From NCBI GenBank assembly GCA_051654905.1, contig JBOFYY010000046.1, forward strand, positions 1 to 64,000: 64,000 nt of DNA, given 5' to 3'. The notes under the pieces are model-generated. The model had not been told where the DNA came from, made no database searches, and saw only the letters and a program-made list of their open reading frames with translations. Numbering within the stretch: position 1 is the stretch's first letter; every line of letters starts with the position of its first letter. Source of the DNA: JBOFIQ01 sp051654905. Lineage in GTDB: Bacteria; Actinomycetota; Actinomycetes; Propionibacteriales; Propionibacteriaceae. Below are positions 8,751 to 17,470 of this stretch, in pieces. The position numbers and the translations under genes are program-made.

Positions 8751-9998
8751 TTACCAAGCTTTAACCCATGAGCTAAAAACCTGCATTGACTCGGCCGCTG
8801 TCATACCTATTGCTGCCGGTAACTCTTCAAGATCTCCTCGACGATAAGCTGATTTAGCAATCTGCCATACCATCTCTGTCCCAAAACGATCTTCTACGAA
8901 GGCACACCAAAAACAAGCCAGTGCATAATGAGAAGATACTTCTCCTTGATAAAATTGATCGCCAAACATAACTGTTTTTACGGCTTCATCGAGACTACCA
9001 AGAGCTTTATCTATTCGATAGGAACGAAGCCCCGATAGCGTATCGAACTCTACCCATGTGGCAAGCCCTTCTGCTAACCACGTAGGAACTCTTGTTTTAT
9101 TTGATGCTTCTTGCCACCCATCCATGAAAGCATGCGTAGCTTCATGGGCTGAAACTTTTTCGATACGCGAAAAATCGTTACTAGGAGTTAATACTATTCG
9201 TTGAGCTACTCCATTGTTTCCAGTCTCTAGTTGAAAACATACTCCCGCAGCATCAATAAGACTACGACCTCCATATAGTTCTGGAGAAGTATTTTTCGCA
9301 TCCTCAGACCAACCCCATAACACTGATAATTTTTTAGAATCACTTGAAACTGGGACTATACGTCGTGCGCGAGCAACTCCAGTTTCGATAGCGGGAAAAA
9401 AGTTCATAGCTGCAGTAGTGTCATCGCTACGGTACTGAAAAAGTATCTGCTCCCCCATAGTTGCTGACAGAAGAGCGTACTCCCATGGCTGAACTTCATG
9501 ATCCTCAAAAGTCACTCTTTCTAAAAGTGGCGATTTGGCATATGAGGTCTGTGTGATTGTGAGCGTAATTGGTTGAAGAATTGATTTATCATCAACGTCT
9601 TGAAGGCGATGTTCAAAGTGCGCTGGCACAGTAAGTTCTATCTGCCGAAGTCCGGTGACATATCCACTAAGGTTAGCTGCCGGCGAGATCTTTATTCCGT
9701 AATTATCGGTAGGAACTCTGTGAACACCTTCCCAGATCTTTTCCCACAAATTTTTATCTGAACGAGGTCCTAGCAGTTCCAAAAATTTTGCTTTATCAGT
9801 TCCATGAAACACGGTGTCGAGCTGAGAAATAATAGTCTCAGCTCGACACCGTTCAATATGTAACGGAGTACGAGTAATTGTGGCCTGATTGTCTGATTTA
9901 GAAGCGCTACAGCTAGCACAGGCGCTAGCAATAGCACCTGCCAGTAGTCCTCTTCGAGAGATAGCGATAGCGTCCCTCAGATCTAATCCCATGTTCAA
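8751..9998 (-). CDS. Secreted gluzincin-type metallopeptidase, probable lipoprotein
   Basis: 415 residues. The N-terminus has a twin-arginine-like SRRGLLAGAIASACASC, with Cys residues that fit a lipobox (IASAC or CASC), so it is probably exported and membrane-anchored. The catalytic core is HEATH at about residues 285-289, followed about 24 residues later by WLAEGLATWVEF, which supplies the third zinc ligand of a gluzincin (peptidase MA-like). The long region before it (about 50-270) has no motif I recognise. Transcribed alone, 33 nt after the 3' side of the pit pair. The peptidase motif is seen directly; the substrate is unknown. It could also be a non-peptidase MA-domain protein. Confidence 0.7.
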   Translation of the reverse strand: MNMGLDLRDAIAISRRGLLAGAIASACASCSASKSDNQATITRTPLHIERCRAETIISQLDTVFHGTDKAKFLELLGPRSDKNLWEKIWEGVHRVPTDNYGIKISPAANLSGYVTGLRQIELTVPAHFEHRLQDVDDKSILQPITLTITQTSYAKSPLLERVTFEDHEVQPWEYALLSATMGEQILFQYRSDDTTAAMNFFPAIETGVARARRIVPVSSDSKKLSVLWGWSEDAKNTSPELYGGRSLIDAAGVCFQLETGNNGVAQRIVLTPSNDFSRIEKVSAHEATHAFMDGWQEASNKTRVPTWLAEGLATWVEFDTLSGLRSYRIDKALGSLDEAVKTVMFGDQFYQGEVSSHYALACFWCAFVEDRFGTEMVWQIAKSAYRRGDLEELPAAIGMTAAESMQVFSSWVKAW

Positions 9999-10031
9999 CA
10001 GTGTGACAGATAGGAGTTAGCCAGCAGTTAG

Positions 10032-10325
10032 TTAGTGCTTCTTGATCAGTACTGGAATCACATTGGAGAAATCAAGTTTGTAACCAAAACCACTAGCTAC
10101 GATAACCACAATTCCGGAGAGAATGCACAAGAGAACCAGCAGTACACAGAACCAACCTAGAACTTTACCCCACCGATTAGGTGGATCATGGTTAACCTCA
10201 GCGTCTCCACCAGCACCCCACGCAAAAGCGCGGATACCACAGGCATAGATGAATGGCAGACCGACTCCAAAAAGAGTTCCAAGCGCTAAAATTTGGGCGA
10301 CAGCTTTTACGAAGAGATGTAACAT
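10032..10325 (-). CDS. Small two-helix membrane protein linked to pit
   Basis: 97 residues with two hydrophobic segments (about 8-35 and 58-80) and a basic C-terminus (IPVLIKKH). The central loop carries GGDAEVNHDPPNRWGK. It starts 7 nt downstream of pitA on the same strand, so the two are probably co-transcribed. Small membrane proteins in this position occur in other actinobacteria. I infer an accessory role in phosphate uptake, with no direct evidence. Confidence 0.7.
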   Translation of the reverse strand: MLHLFVKAVAQILALGTLFGVGLPFIYACGIRAFAWGAGGDAEVNHDPPNRWGKVLGWFCVLLVLLCILSGIVVIVASGFGYKLDFSNVIPVLIKKH

Positions 10326-10332
10326 CAGATCC

Positions 10333-11541
10333 TCACTTCCCCATCACAACTTCAGCAGGTTCATTTTCCCACTCATTGTTGACGTTATGCGAATCAACTG
10401 GTTCCTTTTGGCTATGTCGATACATAACACCAGCTGCCACTAGCAAAATAGCGAAAACCGTAAGAACTCCGGCATAACCTGGAATTAGGCTTCCAACCAA
10501 ATACACTACATACCCAACAATTCCAGCAGCCGGCAAAGTAATCAACCATGCCATAACCATACGCAAAGCAACACTCCAACGAACTTCAGCACCAGGTTTG
10601 CCTAATCCAGAACCCAGAATAGATCCGGTTGCAACGTGAGTTGTGGAAAGAGCAAACCCTAGATGGCTTGATGTCAAAATTACCGCTGCCGAAGAAGCTT
10701 CAGCTGATAATCCCTGCGGTGCAGAGATTTCAACAAGCCCTTTACCTAAGGTACGAATAATACGCCAACCACCAGAATACGTTCCTAAGAAGATTGCTAT
10801 CGCACAAGAAACTTTCACCCACCAAGGAATCTCAGTGGTCGAAGTCCAGTCACCATAAGCAATCAAAGCCAAGGTAATAACACCCATTGTCTTTTGAGCA
10901 TCATTGGTGCCGTGTGCCAAGCTCACCAAAGAAGATGTGCCGATCTGTCCCCAACGGAAACCAGTTTCTCGATAACGCTCAGAAACGTTGTGAGTTATCC
11001 GATGAACTAGCCATGTTGCAATCATTGCTACTAAAGCTGCTACCACCGGAGAAGCAAAAGCAGGCAATACCACTTTGCCGATAACACCATCGATTTTGGT
11101 TCCATTTCCAGCCCAGTTAATTTCACCCCAACCTAGGGCACCAACTGTTGCACCAATGAGACCGCCAAAGAGCGCGTGTGACGACGATGAGGGCAATCCC
11201 CATAGCCAAGTCAGTAGATTCCAAATAATGCCACCGATGAGACCGCAAAAAACCAGCATCAACAAGGTGTGACCATGGTTAGCTAAGTACTCAGGTTTAG
11301 GAGCGCCTGTTTTATCTTGGATCTTGATGACTGCATTGGTTACAGTCAGCGCTACCTCAACGGAGAGAAAAGCTCCCACGAGGTTTAAGATCGCGGATAT
11401 AAGAACAGCACGCTTGGGGTGTAGCGCACCCGTCGCGATGGAGGTTGCCATGGCATTGCCAGTGTCATGAAAACCGTTAGTGAAATCAAAGGCCAAGGCG
11501 GTAATAACCACCAGCACTAAGAGAAGAAGCTCTATGCTCAC
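10333..11541 (-). CDS. pitA: Low-affinity inorganic phosphate transporter, Pit family
   Basis: 402 residues, the usual length for bacterial Pit. The N-terminal signature (FDFTNGFHDTGNAMATSIATGALHP-type) and its repeat in the second half (SLAHGTNDAQKTMGVITLAL) are the two GANDVANA-like motifs of the PiT family. About ten membrane segments. It takes up metal-phosphate complexes with protons. It reads away from mmdA. The 168-nt gap between them holds a repeated CGCTTAAG (11565 and 11646), but no confident promoter was found. Confidence 0.92.
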   Translation of the reverse strand: MSIELLLLVLVVITALAFDFTNGFHDTGNAMATSIATGALHPKRAVLISAILNLVGAFLSVEVALTVTNAVIKIQDKTGAPKPEYLANHGHTLLMLVFCGLIGGIIWNLLTWLWGLPSSSSHALFGGLIGATVGALGWGEINWAGNGTKIDGVIGKVVLPAFASPVVAALVAMIATWLVHRITHNVSERYRETGFRWGQIGTSSLVSLAHGTNDAQKTMGVITLALIAYGDWTSTTEIPWWVKVSCAIAIFLGTYSGGWRIIRTLGKGLVEISAPQGLSAEASSAAVILTSSHLGFALSTTHVATGSILGSGLGKPGAEVRWSVALRMVMAWLITLPAAGIVGYVVYLVGSLIPGYAGVLTVFAILLVAAGVMYRHSQKEPVDSHNVNNEWENEPAEVVMGK

Positions 11542-11709
11542 TTGTCACAGTCAACCGTCACATTCGCTTAAGTGCAAACTGAGATTGCCAAAGCAACGGC
11601 GCCAGAAGGAAATTTTCTTTATTTCGTTCCCTTAACTTAGACCCTCGCTTAAGCTGTGACAGTAGCACTTTGCTAAGTTCAAGAGAGTTCCCCAACAACG
11701 TGAGGATTC

Positions 11710-13254
11710 ATGAATACTCAACTCGAAACTCTACGCGCTAAGCGTGCCAAGGCTATGGAGGGCGGCGGCGTAAAACGCATCGAAGCTCAACATGAACGTG
11801 GGAAAATGACAGCGCGAGAGCGACTGTCCACTCTTCTTGATTATGGCAGTTTCCAAGAATTAGGCGCTCTTGCTACCCATAGCATTACTGATTTTGGTAT
11901 GGATACTCAGCGTTATCCAGGTGATGGTGTCATTACTGGTTTCGGCAAAGTCAATGGACGTCGAGTAGCTGTTTTTGCTCAGGATTTCACGGTTTTAGGT
12001 GGCTCCTTTTCAGCAGTTCAAGCCCAGAAGATTTCTCGTATTCAAGATTTAGCTTTGGAGTCAGGGATTCCATTAATCGGTCTCAATGATTCTGGGGGTG
12101 CTCGCGTCCAAGAGGGTGTCCGTAGTCTCGCTGCTTATGGTGAAGTGTTTTATCGCAACGTGGCAGCTTCGGGAGTTATTCCGCAGATTTCTGTCATTAT
12201 GGGGCCATGTGCTGGCGGTGCTGTCTACTCCCCTGCTCTGACTGATTTCACGATCATGGTGGAAAACACCTCAAATATGTTCTTGACTGGACCTGAAGTT
12301 ATTCGTCAGGTCACCGGAGAAGACGTTGATGCTGAGACTCTTGGTGGTTCCTTCGTCCATAATGCTCGTAGCGGAAACGCTCACTTTTCTGCCGCCAACG
12401 ATGGTGAGGCTCTCGAATTAGTAAAATTATTGTTGAGCTATTTACCGCAAAATAACACTGAAGATCCAGTTACTTTAGTGCCTCATGATTCTCCAGATCG
12501 TATGGATGAAGAGCTCAATAGCATCATTCCTGAAGTTGATAACGAAGCCTATGACATGGGTGAAGTTATCGAACGAATCGTCGACGTAGATTCCTTCCTT
12601 GAGGTACAAGCCCAATTCGCCCCTAATGCAATGGTTGGTTTTGCACGTCTAGACGGCATGGCTGTCGGTATCGTCGCAAATCAGCCGAAAGTTATGGCGG
12701 GATGTCTTGATATTGATGCTTCAGACAAGATAAGTCGCTTTATTCGGGTGTGCGATATGTATAACGTTCCATTAGTAACATTTGTTGATTGCCCCGGATT
12801 TTTGCCAGGAGTTCAACAAGAATACGCTGGTGTCATCCGTCACGGCGCTAAGGTTATCTACTCCTATTGCCAAGCAACTGTCCCTAAGCTTTGCGTAGTT
12901 ACTAAAAAAGCAATTGGCGGTAGCTATGTAGCCTTATCTAGCAAACAAATGGGTAACGATGTAGCTTTTGCTTGGCCCTCAGCTCAGATTGCGGTTATGG
13001 GCCCTGAAGCTGCTGCTCGACTACTAAACCGACGAACTATTGCTGCCGCCGATGATCCAGCAGCTGTTGAAGCCCATTTTGTTGCTGAATATCGTGAAAA
13101 GTTCTTTACTCCCTACCGGGCAGCAGATGAGGGGCAGATTGATGAGGTTATCGAACCTCGTGAAACTCGGGCCCGCCTTATTCGTGCGCTAGAAGTGCTT
13201 CGCACCAAGGTACAAACTGGCTTGCCTAAAAAACATGGCTTGTTCCCGGTTTAA
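11710..13254 (+). CDS. mmdA: Methylmalonyl-CoA decarboxylase alpha (carboxyltransferase) subunit
   Basis: 514 residues, the length of MmdA and of transcarboxylase 12S. Two crotonase-fold halves are visible. The N-terminal one has PLIGLNDSGGARVQEG and IMGPCAGGAVYSPALTDF, which form the acyl-CoA oxyanion hole. The C-terminal one has FVDCPGFLPGVQQEY and KKAIGGSYVALSSK. It moves the carboxyl of methylmalonyl-CoA to the biotin of MmdC. The SD is GTGAGGA, 4 nt before ATG. First gene of a four-gene operon whose order (A, D, C, B) matches the sodium-pumping decarboxylase of Propionigenium. The membrane partners argue against a free transcarboxylase or a propionyl-CoA carboxylase. Confidence 0.9.
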   Translation: MNTQLETLRAKRAKAMEGGGVKRIEAQHERGKMTARERLSTLLDYGSFQELGALATHSITDFGMDTQRYPGDGVITGFGKVNGRRVAVFAQDFTVLGGSFSAVQAQKISRIQDLALESGIPLIGLNDSGGARVQEGVRSLAAYGEVFYRNVAASGVIPQISVIMGPCAGGAVYSPALTDFTIMVENTSNMFLTGPEVIRQVTGEDVDAETLGGSFVHNARSGNAHFSAANDGEALELVKLLLSYLPQNNTEDPVTLVPHDSPDRMDEELNSIIPEVDNEAYDMGEVIERIVDVDSFLEVQAQFAPNAMVGFARLDGMAVGIVANQPKVMAGCLDIDASDKISRFIRVCDMYNVPLVTFVDCPGFLPGVQQEYAGVIRHGAKVIYSYCQATVPKLCVVTKKAIGGSYVALSSKQMGNDVAFAWPSAQIAVMGPEAAARLLNRRTIAAADDPAAVEAHFVAEYREKFFTPYRAADEGQIDEVIEPRETRARLIRALEVLRTKVQTGLPKKHGLFPV

Positions 13255-13268
13255 GAAGGAGAACATAA

Positions 13269-13649
13269 ATGAATGATCTTAGGTGGGGTTTATGGATGAC
13301 TGTTGTCGGTATGGGCACGGTTTTCCTGTTATTACTGATTTTGATGGCAATTTTGCTACTGATCGGAAAAGTTGATCGTCCTGCTTCTGCTGCTGTCTCC
13401 GATTTGGAAATCCTTGAACTGACGTCGCCAGAATTACCAGCTGCCGCACCAGCGGTTAGCATTCTGGCAAGCGGTTTGACGGCTGATCAGGTTGCTGCGG
13501 TTACAGTTGCAGTACTTACTCATGCTCGTGTGCGTCGTACGCAAGCTGCCCCGGCAATGCGCGTGCATCAGCCGGGTTCTCATTTGTATGCGAGTCGCTG
13601 GCTTTCTGCTGGCCGGACTCATCAAAACTCAATTTGGCGACGGAGCTGA
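13269..13649 (+). CDS. mmdD: Decarboxylase small membrane subunit (MmdD/OadG-like)
   Basis: 126 residues. One N-terminal transmembrane helix (WMTVVGMGTVFLLLLILMAI) contains the G-M-G-x-V-F pattern of the OadG/MmdD family. A Pro/Ala-rich linker follows, then a basic tail (HARVRRTQAAP to IWRRS). In known enzymes this subunit anchors the alpha subunit to the beta subunit and stabilises the complex. It starts 14 nt after mmdA behind an AAGGAG, and its TGA is 1 nt from the ATG of mmdC. Confidence 0.82.
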   Translation: MNDLRWGLWMTVVGMGTVFLLLLILMAILLLIGKVDRPASAAVSDLEILELTSPELPAAAPAVSILASGLTADQVAAVTVAVLTHARVRRTQAAPAMRVHQPGSHLYASRWLSAGRTHQNSIWRRS

Positions 13650-13650
13650 T

Positions 13651-14151
13651 ATGCGTCACTACAGCATTGCTATTAACGGCATTGATCACGAGATCGATGT
13701 TCAAGAAACTTCTGCAGAGACTTTTATCGTCCATATCGATGGGCACGATATTGAGGTAGCACTGCGTGACCATGCAGATGTCACTGGCGCACTGGTCTCC
13801 CCTACTATTCAAAGTCATGTTGCCCCACTAACCCATGATGTTCCACTAGCAGAGTTGGGTGGTACGCCGTCTCCTACGGTGCCTTCACGTCCTACTACTC
13901 CGGCTGTTCCGGTAGCTCCTACTCCAGCTGCTGGTGGTGATGCGTTAACAGCTCCTATGCCTGGAGTGGTGTTATCTATTGATGCTGTTATCGGGCAATC
14001 CTTGAAACGTGGTGATCTGCTCATGGTAATTGAAGCTATGAAGATGAAGAATGAGATCCGCGCTAGTCGTGATGGGGTTGTTGCTTCAATCCCAGTAGCA
14101 GTTGGCGATCAGGTCCGTTATGGACAGCCTCTTGTGACGTTTGGGAGCTGA
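13651..14151 (+). CDS. mmdC: Biotin carrier subunit of methylmalonyl-CoA decarboxylase
   Basis: 166 residues from the ATG at 13651; a longer frame opens upstream, but it would lie entirely within mmdD. The N-terminal ~50 residues form a small beta domain, residues 70-95 are a Pro/Thr/Ala hinge, and the C-terminal biotinyl domain carries EAMKMKN with the biotin-accepting Lys at about 131. The arm swings the carboxyl from MmdA to MmdB. It overlaps neither neighbour and lies 2 nt before mmdB. Confidence 0.92.
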   Translation: MRHYSIAINGIDHEIDVQETSAETFIVHIDGHDIEVALRDHADVTGALVSPTIQSHVAPLTHDVPLAELGGTPSPTVPSRPTTPAVPVAPTPAAGGDALTAPMPGVVLSIDAVIGQSLKRGDLLMVIEAMKMKNEIRASRDGVVASIPVAVGDQVRYGQPLVTFGS

Positions 14152-14153
14152 GC

Positions 14154-15275
14154 ATGGATTCCGATTTACTTAATCGACTCTTGCAGGGTGTCACTCATCT
14201 AACTTGGCAAAATGCGGTCATGATTGCGGTGGGCTTGTTACTTATTGCTCTTGCCATCGTTAAAGAGTACGAACCACTGCTACTTATCCCTATTGGCGCT
14301 GGCGCGATATTAGCTAATCTTCCGTTGTCTCCAATGGTTGGCGAACATGGAATGCTAACGATTCTTTATAATGCTGGGGTCGGGAATGAACTTTTCCCGT
14401 TGCTTATTTTTATCGGAATTGGTGCTCTTACTGACTTTGGGCCGCTATTAGAGAATCCGAAGATGGTATTGCTAGGTGCGGCAGGGCAATTCGGTATCTT
14501 TTTAACCCTAATTTTAGCGCTATTACTGGGTTTTTCCCATAACGAAGCTGCTTCTATCGGCATCATTGGCGCTATCGACGGCCCTACATCTATTTATGTA
14601 TCTAATGTTTTAGCACCTAACTTGGTAGCCCCTATTACTGTGGCCGCTTATTCTTATATGTCGCTAGTGCCAATTATTATGCCCCCAATCATGAGATTAC
14701 TTACGACTAAAAAAGAACGTTCTATCAGAATGCCGTATACTTCTCGGGAAATAAGTAAGCGCACCCGCGTATTATTTCCTATCATCGTCACTATTGTTGT
14801 TGGTATCTTAGTTCCTTTCGCAACTCCGTTAATCGGTGCTTTGATGCTGGGCAACTTGATGAAAGAGTCGCAGGTAGTAGAGCGCCTTACTCAGGCTTCA
14901 GCTAACGAGATTGCAAATGCAGTAACGCTTTTCTTAGGGTTAGCTATTGGTTCTACGATGGTGGGCAGCTCGTTCTTAAAGCTATCAACATTAGCTATTC
15001 TGGCTTTGGGTCTACTGGCTTTTTGCCTTGATACTGCTGCTGGCGTGATGTTTGGGAAGTTGTTAAACGTTCTTTCGGGCGGAAAATTTAATCCACTGAT
15101 TGGAGCTGCTGGTATTTCAGCTTTCCCAATGGCGGCGCGTGTGGTGCAGAAGGAAGCCAGTAAGGAAGATTTCGAGAACTTTATTTTGATGCATGCTATG
15201 GGAGCTAATGCTGCTGGGCAGGTGGCTAGCGTTGTTGCTGGCGGCGTCTTGTTAGCTCTCATGGGTGCAAGTTAG
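14154..15275 (+). CDS. mmdB: Sodium-translocating decarboxylase beta subunit
   Basis: 373 residues with about nine to eleven membrane segments. Conserved blocks of the OadB/MmdB/GcdB family are present: IGIIGAIDGPTSIYVSN, with the Asp known to bind Na+ in OadB, and NPLIGAAGISAFPMAARVVQ followed by FILMHAMGANAAGQ. It decarboxylates carboxybiotin and pumps Na+ outward. Last gene of the mmd operon, followed by a terminator at 15295. OadB is nearly the same protein, so the substrate assignment comes from mmdA, not from this gene. Confidence 0.9.
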   Translation: MDSDLLNRLLQGVTHLTWQNAVMIAVGLLLIALAIVKEYEPLLLIPIGAGAILANLPLSPMVGEHGMLTILYNAGVGNELFPLLIFIGIGALTDFGPLLENPKMVLLGAAGQFGIFLTLILALLLGFSHNEAASIGIIGAIDGPTSIYVSNVLAPNLVAPITVAAYSYMSLVPIIMPPIMRLLTTKKERSIRMPYTSREISKRTRVLFPIIVTIVVGILVPFATPLIGALMLGNLMKESQVVERLTQASANEIANAVTLFLGLAIGSTMVGSSFLKLSTLAILALGLLAFCLDTAAGVMFGKLLNVLSGGKFNPLIGAAGISAFPMAARVVQKEASKEDFENFILMHAMGANAAGQVASVVAGGVLLALMGAS

Positions 15276-15294
15276 TACGAAACCGGGAATACTT

Positions 15295-15332
15295 AGTCCT
15301 CGCCGTGACGTTATCATGGCGAGGACTTTTTC
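15295..15332 (+). terminator. Rho-independent terminator of the mmd operon
   Basis: AGTCCTCGCC (15295-15304) pairs with GGCGAGGACT (15318-15327), followed by TTTTT. Confidence 0.9.
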
Positions 15333-15351
15333 TGGCTAAGGAGGAGAGCTA

Positions 15352-16248
15352 GTGCCTGATCTTTTTTCATGGGAGAGACATATTGATTCCCGGACGTTAC
15401 GCGCTAGAACTTTAGTTGTGATGCTGGGTTCTTTTATAGATGCCGGCAACGTTCAGCAGCTCCTAACTACTCATATTCGCCAAGTATGTTCAGGGCATGT
15501 GGTTGGTCATTTTGACGCTGATTCTCTTATTGATTATCGAGATAGTCGCCCAACGATCACTTTTGATAGAGATCATTTCACCGATTATGTGGCACCGGAG
15601 TTTGGCCTTGCTGAGATGACTGATAGCCATAGTGAAAAGTTCATGTTGCTTACTGGTCCTGAACCAGCTCTTAGGTGGGAGAAGCTAGCTGCTGAGATTG
15701 CACAAGTTGTTGCTCGCCTCGATATAAAGCTGGTTGTGATAGCTCAGAGCGCTCCTATGATGACTCCCCATACTCGAAAAGTTGCTATCACTAAACATGC
15801 TAGTGATCCAGATCTTATTCCTGTCAATAGACCACTTTTCGATAAAGCTTCATTGCTGGCTTCGTTCCCGTTTTTATTGGAGATGCGGTTAGCAGAACGT
15901 GGTATAGCCGTTGTGGGATTAAGTGCTCATGTTCCGCATTATTTGACTCAGACTGACTTTCCAGATGCTGCAATCGCACTCATGTCCGCAATCCGTGAGG
16001 TATCAGGACTTCAGATCCCATTACATGATCTTGAAGTTTCTGCCGAGTTGTCACGTGATCAGTTAGCGACTCATATGAAGGAAAATGCTGAACTTGCCGA
16101 GGCTATTCAGCTTTTAGAACAGCAATATGATGCTCTCCATAAAGAACGCGAATTACCTATAGGGGAAAGCGACCTGCCTACCGCTGATGAAATTGGCGCT
16201 GAAGCAGAAAAGTTTTTGCAGCAAGAAAATCCTAATAAGGAAATCTAG
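15352..16248 (+). CDS. PAC2 family protein
   Basis: 298 residues from a GTG behind an AAGGAGG. The N-terminal ~230 residues look like the PAC2 fold: a strand TLVVMLGSFIDAGNVQ, a central VVIAQSAPM, and a late GLSAHVPHYLTQTDFPDAAIALMSAI, which is the most conserved PAC2 block in actinobacteria. The C-terminal ~60 residues are acidic and helical (ENAELAEAIQLLEQQYDAL). Eukaryotic PAC2 proteins assemble proteasomes; the bacterial role is unknown. Monocistronic by position, after the mmd terminator. Confidence 0.78.
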   Translation: MPDLFSWERHIDSRTLRARTLVVMLGSFIDAGNVQQLLTTHIRQVCSGHVVGHFDADSLIDYRDSRPTITFDRDHFTDYVAPEFGLAEMTDSHSEKFMLLTGPEPALRWEKLAAEIAQVVARLDIKLVVIAQSAPMMTPHTRKVAITKHASDPDLIPVNRPLFDKASLLASFPFLLEMRLAERGIAVVGLSAHVPHYLTQTDFPDAAIALMSAIREVSGLQIPLHDLEVSAELSRDQLATHMKENAELAEAIQLLEQQYDALHKERELPIGESDLPTADEIGAEAEKFLQQENPNKEI

Positions 16249-16373
16249 ATTCCTTTCATCTTAGGTTTAAGTTATTTATCTCACATATTTTCTAGTATTT
16301 TATATCGTTTTGATATAGCTTTTGACTCTCTTATTGCCTTACCCCCCCTGATAGATGAGATTCTTCTTACAGG

Positions 16374-16397
16374 CGCCTTTACAACGGAGCAAAGGCG
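16374..16397 (+). promoter_or_regulatory. Leader hairpin before the small secreted protein
   Basis: CGCCTTT (16374-16380) pairs with AAAGGCG (16391-16397) around a 10-nt loop, just upstream of the SD AAAGGA. The 170-nt leader from 16249 is T-rich with no other clear signal. Confidence 0.35.
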
Positions 16398-16418
16398 AGT
16401 CTGAAAGGATGTGGCACG

Positions 16419-16769
16419 ATGAAAGGAAAAGTTGTTTTAAGACGTCTAGCGCAAGCTAGCGCCATCGGAGTTACTGCTGCAACACTGGTTGCTGGCGGTA
16501 TTGCCCCCGCCCATGCAGTCGAGGCGAGACGAAGTGTTGCTTGCCCAGACGGAAGTGTAGCAAATGGTACGGTACGAGCTTGGGGTACGGGGTACGCCTA
16601 TCTTTACCACCAAAATCCTTGGAATTACGAAGATCGTAGAGTTTGGAGCGAGGTTCAAGGTAAAATGTACTCGCTTGGATCCATCGATAGCGGAAGCCAT
16701 ACTATTATCGCTACTTCATCAATGGAGGTACAAATTCCGTGGTTACAGTGTATTCACTATAACGTATAA
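16419..16769 (+). CDS. Small secreted protein, lactococcin-972-like bacteriocin candidate
   Basis: 116 residues. A basic N-region (MKGKVVLRR), a hydrophobic core and AHA at 31-33 give a clear Sec signal peptide, leaving about 83 residues with two Cys (42 and 111) that could form one disulfide. The mature part is rich in Gly, Tyr, Trp and Ser, with GYAYLYHQN and IDSGSHTIIATSS resembling the spacing of the lactococcin 972 family (G...AY..YHH..., then S.....A). That similarity is weak and by eye. Context supports it: lactococcin-972-type genes in actinobacteria are followed by an adaptor, ATPase and FtsX-type permease, as here. It could instead be a surface or signalling protein. Confidence 0.5.
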   Translation: MKGKVVLRRLAQASAIGVTAATLVAGGIAPAHAVEARRSVACPDGSVANGTVRAWGTGYAYLYHQNPWNYEDRRVWSEVQGKMYSLGSIDSGSHTIIATSSMEVQIPWLQCIHYNV

Positions 16770-16772
16770 CTA

Positions 16773-16823
16773 ATTATTAGCGGGGTTGAATGTTAATTAT
16801 TAGCAATCAACCCCGCTAATAAT
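16773..16823 (+). terminator. Hairpin between the secreted-protein gene and lipoprotein 1
   Basis: A 17-bp perfect stem (16773-16789 with 16807-16823). No U tract follows, only ATAAATATG, so read-through into the lipoproteins is plausible. The loop repeats the first 11 nt (TAATTATTAGC at 16771 and 16794), which allows an alternative 9-bp stem with the same 3' arm. Confidence 0.65.
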
Positions 16824-16846
16824 ATAAATATGAAAGCCATAGTCCT

Positions 16847-17446
16847 ATGAAACAGTTTATATCCGCTATAGCGCTCATCGTACTTTTAACTGCATGTAGC
16901 ACACCATCTAAAACTACTCCCATTACCGCCAATAGCACTCCCACTGCTGCAGCAAGCCAAGACCGCTCCAAAGAGCCGCTATCGTTACTTCCAGATAATC
17001 CCCCCAGATTCAATGGAACTCACCGAGAATTCATGATAGCCCTAGTGGACTGCATAAAAAGCAAAGGATACCCAACGGATTACCCACTACCAGGAGAAAA
17101 ATTTATTTCAAACAAAGGACCAATGTCTAAAGAGCAACATGTAGGCAGCTTATGGGCAATGTATGATTGTCAGAACGAGATAGGAAATGTTCCTCTTCCA
17201 AAATCAAGTGAACATAATCTTCGTATCATGTATGACACTGCTATAAAACAAGTAACATGTTTCAGATCTTATGGCGTAAAAGTAGACGACATCCCAAGCT
17301 TCGAAAGTTACACAGCAGTTTTTAGAGGTGAGCCAAGCACCGATTGGTCAATAAATATGTACTTAAACGAAAAAGACCCAATCTACCCAACCGTTATAGA
17401 CAAATGCGATGAAGAACTACTTCAAACAGAGCCGTTTGAAGAATAG
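16847..17446 (+). CDS. Lipoprotein 1 of a tandem pair, unknown function
   Basis: 199 residues. The signal peptide ends in LLTAC, with the lipid-modified Cys at 17, followed by a Ser/Thr/Pro linker to about residue 50. The globular part has four Cys (69, 108, 138, 187) in DCIKSKGYP, YDCQNEIG, TCFRSYG and DKCDEE, all conserved in the next gene and likely to form two disulfides. I do not recognise the family. Its position between a bacteriocin-like gene and an ABC transporter suggests immunity or substrate handling, which is inference. Use of AGA, ATA and AAA codons is heavier than in the flanking genes, which may indicate transfer. Confidence 0.8.
   Translation: MKQFISAIALIVLLTACSTPSKTTPITANSTPTAAASQDRSKEPLSLLPDNPPRFNGTHREFMIALVDCIKSKGYPTDYPLPGEKFISNKGPMSKEQHVGSLWAMYDCQNEIGNVPLPKSSEHNLRIMYDTAIKQVTCFRSYGVKVDDIPSFESYTAVFRGEPSTDWSINMYLNEKDPIYPTVIDKCDEELLQTEPFEE
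17209..17446 (+). repeat. Direct repeat, copy 1 (3' half of lipoprotein 1)
   Basis: Offset 642 nt from copy 2. The first 122 nt (17209-17330) are identical to 17851-17972. The remaining ~115 nt differ at roughly a dozen positions and in the stop codon (TAG against TGA). Confidence 0.95.
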
Positions 17447-17470
17447 CCTAGACCTGCAGTCAGAGAGGGA

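Noticed and set aside
13492..13650. Longer start for the biotin carrier gene
   Set aside because: It would lie wholly inside mmdD in another frame; the ATG at 13651 gives the family length and spacing.
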